A stretch of 64,000 bases of DNA. Origin: Verrucomicrobium sp. Lineage in GTDB: Bacteria > Verrucomicrobiota > Verrucomicrobiia > Methylacidiphilales > GAS474. Below the pieces are notes generated by a model that was not told where the DNA came from, did not search any database, and saw nothing but the letters and a program-made list of their open reading frames with translations. The position numbers were made by a program, and so were the translations under genes. The stretch covers positions 992,001 through 1,056,000 of the forward strand of contig JAPWJX010000003.1 of the NCBI GenBank assembly GCA_028283855.1, in the 5' to 3' direction. Below, piece by piece: positions 61,855 to 64,000 of this stretch. The stretch's first letter is position 1. Every line of letters starts with the position of its first letter.

Positions 61855-63342
61855 TTAGCGTCCTTCCCGGGTAACCGCCGGGGAGGGGGCGAGGAAAGGG
61901 GCGTTGCCGGGACGGCCCGGGGGCGGCCCTTTGGCAAAGAGGGGCCTCTCCGCCCGTTCCAGGAAACCCAGGGAGAGGTCCACCCGGGAGAAATAATCGG
62001 CCAGGTCGGAGGCCGTCAGGGCCATGTTCGGCCGGGTATCCTTGGCGGCCTCCCGCGCGGCGGCGGTTTCCCGGAGCATGGCCTCCCGCTGGGCATCGGT
62101 TCTTTTGCCGAAGCGCCGGTCGAACGTCGCGTAGAGAGCCCGCTGCGCCGCCACGTTCCCGTTTTGGATCGCCACCCGCAGGACGTTGAGGAAGACCTCC
62201 GGCTCCACCTTTTCCGCCAGCCGCCCGTAATGGGCCGTGTCCCAGGAATCGGCCTCCTGGTAGCGGCGGGCGATCACGTGATAGGCGAAGGCGATGCCGT
62301 AATTGGGCCGCGTTTCCAGCCCCAGCTTTGCCCGGCCCTGCGGGTCCCCGTAGACCTCCTCCAACACGTCGCCGTAATCCTCCGGCAGCACCTCGGCGTA
62401 GTAGCGCCGTTTTTCCGCCTCCGTCAGCTGGTCCAGGCCCTGCTGGACGTGGAAGACCGCGTGGCCCAGGCCGTTGGGGGCGGGATTGTAGGCGGGGAAC
62501 CGCCGCAGCGCCTCCCGGCCCTCCGGCGTCCGCAGCGCGGCGCTGAGCGGATCCCGCTCCTTTGGGTCAAGATCGACGCGGCGGAAGAGATTGTAGGCGG
62601 CCGCGTACAGCTCCACCCGGTTTTCCGGCAGCCGCTTCCACGCGTGGAGGCGGATCGCCCCGGCGAACGCCTCGCTCAGGTAGGCCAGCCGCTCCGTCGC
62701 CAGGAGGGGATAGGAAGAAAGGGACGACTCCGGCCGCAGCTTCCGCTGGACGGCCTCCAGATCTGTCCTCATCCGCGCGGCGCGGCCGGGGTCGCCCTCC
62801 GCCAGCATCCGGCCCAGCACGGGCCCGAAGCCGACGGCCGGTTCCTGGAGAAGGTCGGTGGGGGCGGCGGCGGGGTCGATGATCCGGCGGACCGATTTCT
62901 TCACCTCGTCGATCGCGTGCGTCCCCTCGTGATGGAGCATGCCCATCTCCGTCCCGTAGGTGGCCAAGGAGCGGCTGCTCTGGGCGTTGACCCGGACCTG
63001 GATGGGCGTGCGGAACTGGGAATTCTGGAACGCCAGATAGCTGGGGCTCAAAAGGGTGGGCATCGGCGCGAAAAGCGGTGCCGCGTGGCTCAACGTTTCC
63101 CCCGTCGGCGTCCCGGCCGCTCCCGGGCTCACCGTGAGCCAAAGGCCGATGTCCAGGTCCAGATCGCCATCATGCGGCATCCCGGCGGGAAGGCGTCCTC
63201 CGTAGCCCTTCCGGATCAGTTCTTGGGCTTGCTGCCAGTGGGCGGAAGCCGGGGCGGGGAGAGGCGGCGGCGCGGCCCATCCTGTTCCCGCCCAGGGGAA
63301 CGTAACGCCCAGCACCAAGTTCCGCAGCAATGCCCGCGACAT
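61855..63342 (-). CDS. Secreted zinc-metallopeptidase-like protein of unknown family
   Basis: 495 aa. A signal peptide is visible (LLRNLVLGVTFPWAGTGWAA, cleavage near residue 24). Residues ~137-145 read MLHHEGTHAIDE, an HEXXH zinc motif (HEGTH), and about 80 residues later ERLAYLSEAFAGAI offers a Glu suitable as third ligand, as in gluzincin-type families. The rest is helical and unassigned. I infer an exported or periplasmic peptidase; the overall family is unknown to me and it could also be a non-catalytic relative. It stands alone behind tRNA-Phe, with an A+T-rich upstream region containing an inverted repeat. Confidence 0.6.
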   Translation of the reverse strand: MSRALLRNLVLGVTFPWAGTGWAAPPPLPAPASAHWQQAQELIRKGYGGRLPAGMPHDGDLDLDIGLWLTVSPGAAGTPTGETLSHAAPLFAPMPTLLSPSYLAFQNSQFRTPIQVRVNAQSSRSLATYGTEMGMLHHEGTHAIDEVKKSVRRIIDPAAAPTDLLQEPAVGFGPVLGRMLAEGDPGRAARMRTDLEAVQRKLRPESSLSSYPLLATERLAYLSEAFAGAIRLHAWKRLPENRVELYAAAYNLFRRVDLDPKERDPLSAALRTPEGREALRRFPAYNPAPNGLGHAVFHVQQGLDQLTEAEKRRYYAEVLPEDYGDVLEEVYGDPQGRAKLGLETRPNYGIAFAYHVIARRYQEADSWDTAHYGRLAEKVEPEVFLNVLRVAIQNGNVAAQRALYATFDRRFGKRTDAQREAMLRETAAAREAAKDTRPNMALTASDLADYFSRVDLSLGFLERAERPLFAKGPPPGRPGNAPFLAPSPAVTREGR

Positions 63343-63378
63343 AATCCGGCGACAAAGGAGTCGGCAGGATAATGTTTA

Positions 63379-63402
63379 ACGCTTAAATTGCAACTTAAGC
63401 GT
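63379..63402. promoter_or_regulatory. Operator-like inverted repeat
   Basis: ACGCTTAA and TTAAGCGT are exact inverted copies 8 bases apart, inside an A+T-rich 90-base gap between the metallopeptidase start and the end of the EamA gene. Position about 40 bases upstream of the metallopeptidase ATG suits a repressor site. Confidence 0.45.
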
Positions 63403-63432
63403 ATAAATGGGCGGGTTTACGTCTGTTTTATA

Positions 63433-64000
63433 TCATTCCAGAGCGGGTGCCCCCTCCAGCCGGAGAAGGGCGAAAGAAGCCCCCACGATCAGGGCCGCGC
63501 TCACCGCCACCCAGCCGGTTACCGGTTCTCCGAAAAAGAGAGCCGCCAGCAGGATGGCGTAGACCGGCTCCAGGGCCACGAAGCCGCCGCACGTCGCGGC
63601 GGAGAGCCGGTTAAGCGCGTAGAAATAGAGCTGGTGCATCAGCGCCGTGCCGACGATCCCCAGGAAGGCCAGGCAAAGCCACGCCGCCGGACCGGAAGGA
63701 ACGGGCCGGGAAAAGAAAAGGAACGGCACCAAAAGAAGGGTGACGGCCGCGTTGACCCACAAAGAAACCCGGAGGGGGGAGAGCGCTTCCCCCAGCCGCT
63801 TGCTGGAGTGGCTGAACCACGCGAAGGCCAGCGCGGAAAAGAGCCCGCAGAACGCGCCGCCGAGGCGGCCGCCGTGGCCGCGCGGGTCGACCAGGAGGGC
63901 GACGGCGGCGACGATCGCCGCTCCGGCGGCCAGCTCCGCCCCGCGCGGGCGGCGGCGCTGCGCCCGGCTTTCGATCAGGACGGTGAAGAGGGGAAAGACG
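63433..64000 (-). CDS. EamA/DMT-family transporter, 5' partial
   Basis: The frame is open to the right edge, so the N-terminal part lies outside the window. The visible ~188 residues have about five to six hydrophobic helices and an EamA repeat: ALAFAWFSHSSKRLGE, LCLAFLGIVGTALMHQLYFYALNRLSA, then FVALEPVYAILLAALFFGEPV and GWVAVSAALIVGASFALLRL. Members export metabolites or drugs by a 10-helix fold; the substrate is unknown. Same direction as the metallopeptidase gene downstream of it. Confidence 0.85.
   Translation of the reverse strand, partial: VFPLFTVLIESRAQRRRPRGAELAAGAAIVAAVALLVDPRGHGGRLGGAFCGLFSALAFAWFSHSSKRLGEALSPLRVSLWVNAAVTLLLVPFLFFSRPVPSGPAAWLCLAFLGIVGTALMHQLYFYALNRLSAATCGGFVALEPVYAILLAALFFGEPVTGWVAVSAALIVGASFALLRLEGAPALE

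Overview
The window is a G+C-rich bacterial chromosome segment packed with short-spaced or overlapping genes. The most likely source is a member of the Verrucomicrobiota/PVC group. This is an inference from four things: a nearly complete division and cell wall (dcw) cluster that ends in a very divergent FtsZ, a MurC-MurB fusion, a futalosine-type menaquinone gene set, and several lineage-specific genes without recognisable families. No rRNA or other phylogenetic marker settles it. The cell is Gram-negative in design: an ExbB/ExbD/TonB set, an LpxH-like phosphoesterase, and a MurE with the DNPR motif of meso-diaminopimelate enzymes.

Layout. 1-10.2 kb: a degenerate UbiB-like protein, an orphan gene, tRNA-Leu(UAA), an AraC-type regulator, an LpxH-like phosphoesterase, an MntR-type regulator, a DEAD-box helicase with a long structured leader, and an ABC-F ATPase broken by a one-base frameshift. 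10.2-21 kb: tRNA-Leu(UAG), rsmI, a secreted orphan, an exbB-exbD-tonB-zinc-ribbon operon running into guaB3-guaA-hisD, three small orphan genes on the opposite strand, then hisB-hisH-hisA.

20.9-35.2 kb: a compact phage-derived block. Almost all of it is on the minus strand and transcribed from right to left: HTH regulator, lipoprotein, esterase and CHAP lysis genes, Mu-type small and large terminase, HK97-type portal, protease and capsid, head-tail connectors, a tail tube candidate, a gene with a slippery A9 frame change, and three tail-tip genes. No integrase, transposase, replication gene or tape measure protein is visible. It is therefore either a decayed prophage or a domesticated particle (gene-transfer-agent-like) locus.

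35.2-53 kb: the dcw operon in the order mraZ-rsmH-ftsL-ftsI-murE-murF-mraY-[LysM protein]-ftsW-murG-murCB-ddl-ftsQ-ftsA-ftsZ. It is preceded by three TGGGN MraZ boxes on a 10-bp period. murD is missing from its usual place, which is taken by a membrane-anchored double-LysM protein. 53-57 kb: DAHP synthase, a sigma-54 response regulator, polyphosphate kinase 2 and an orphan, closed by a strong bidirectional terminator. 57-64 kb (minus strand): ftsH, mqnE, ubiA/mqnP, ubiX, tRNA-Phe, a secreted HEXXH metallopeptidase-like orphan and a partial EamA transporter.

The points most worth following up are the phage-like block and its frame-shifted tail gene, the FtsZ with an altered catalytic T7 loop, the LysM-for-murD replacement, the G-poor A/C-rich leaders shared by cell-division genes and the phage capsid gene, and the paired operator-like motifs flanking mntR.
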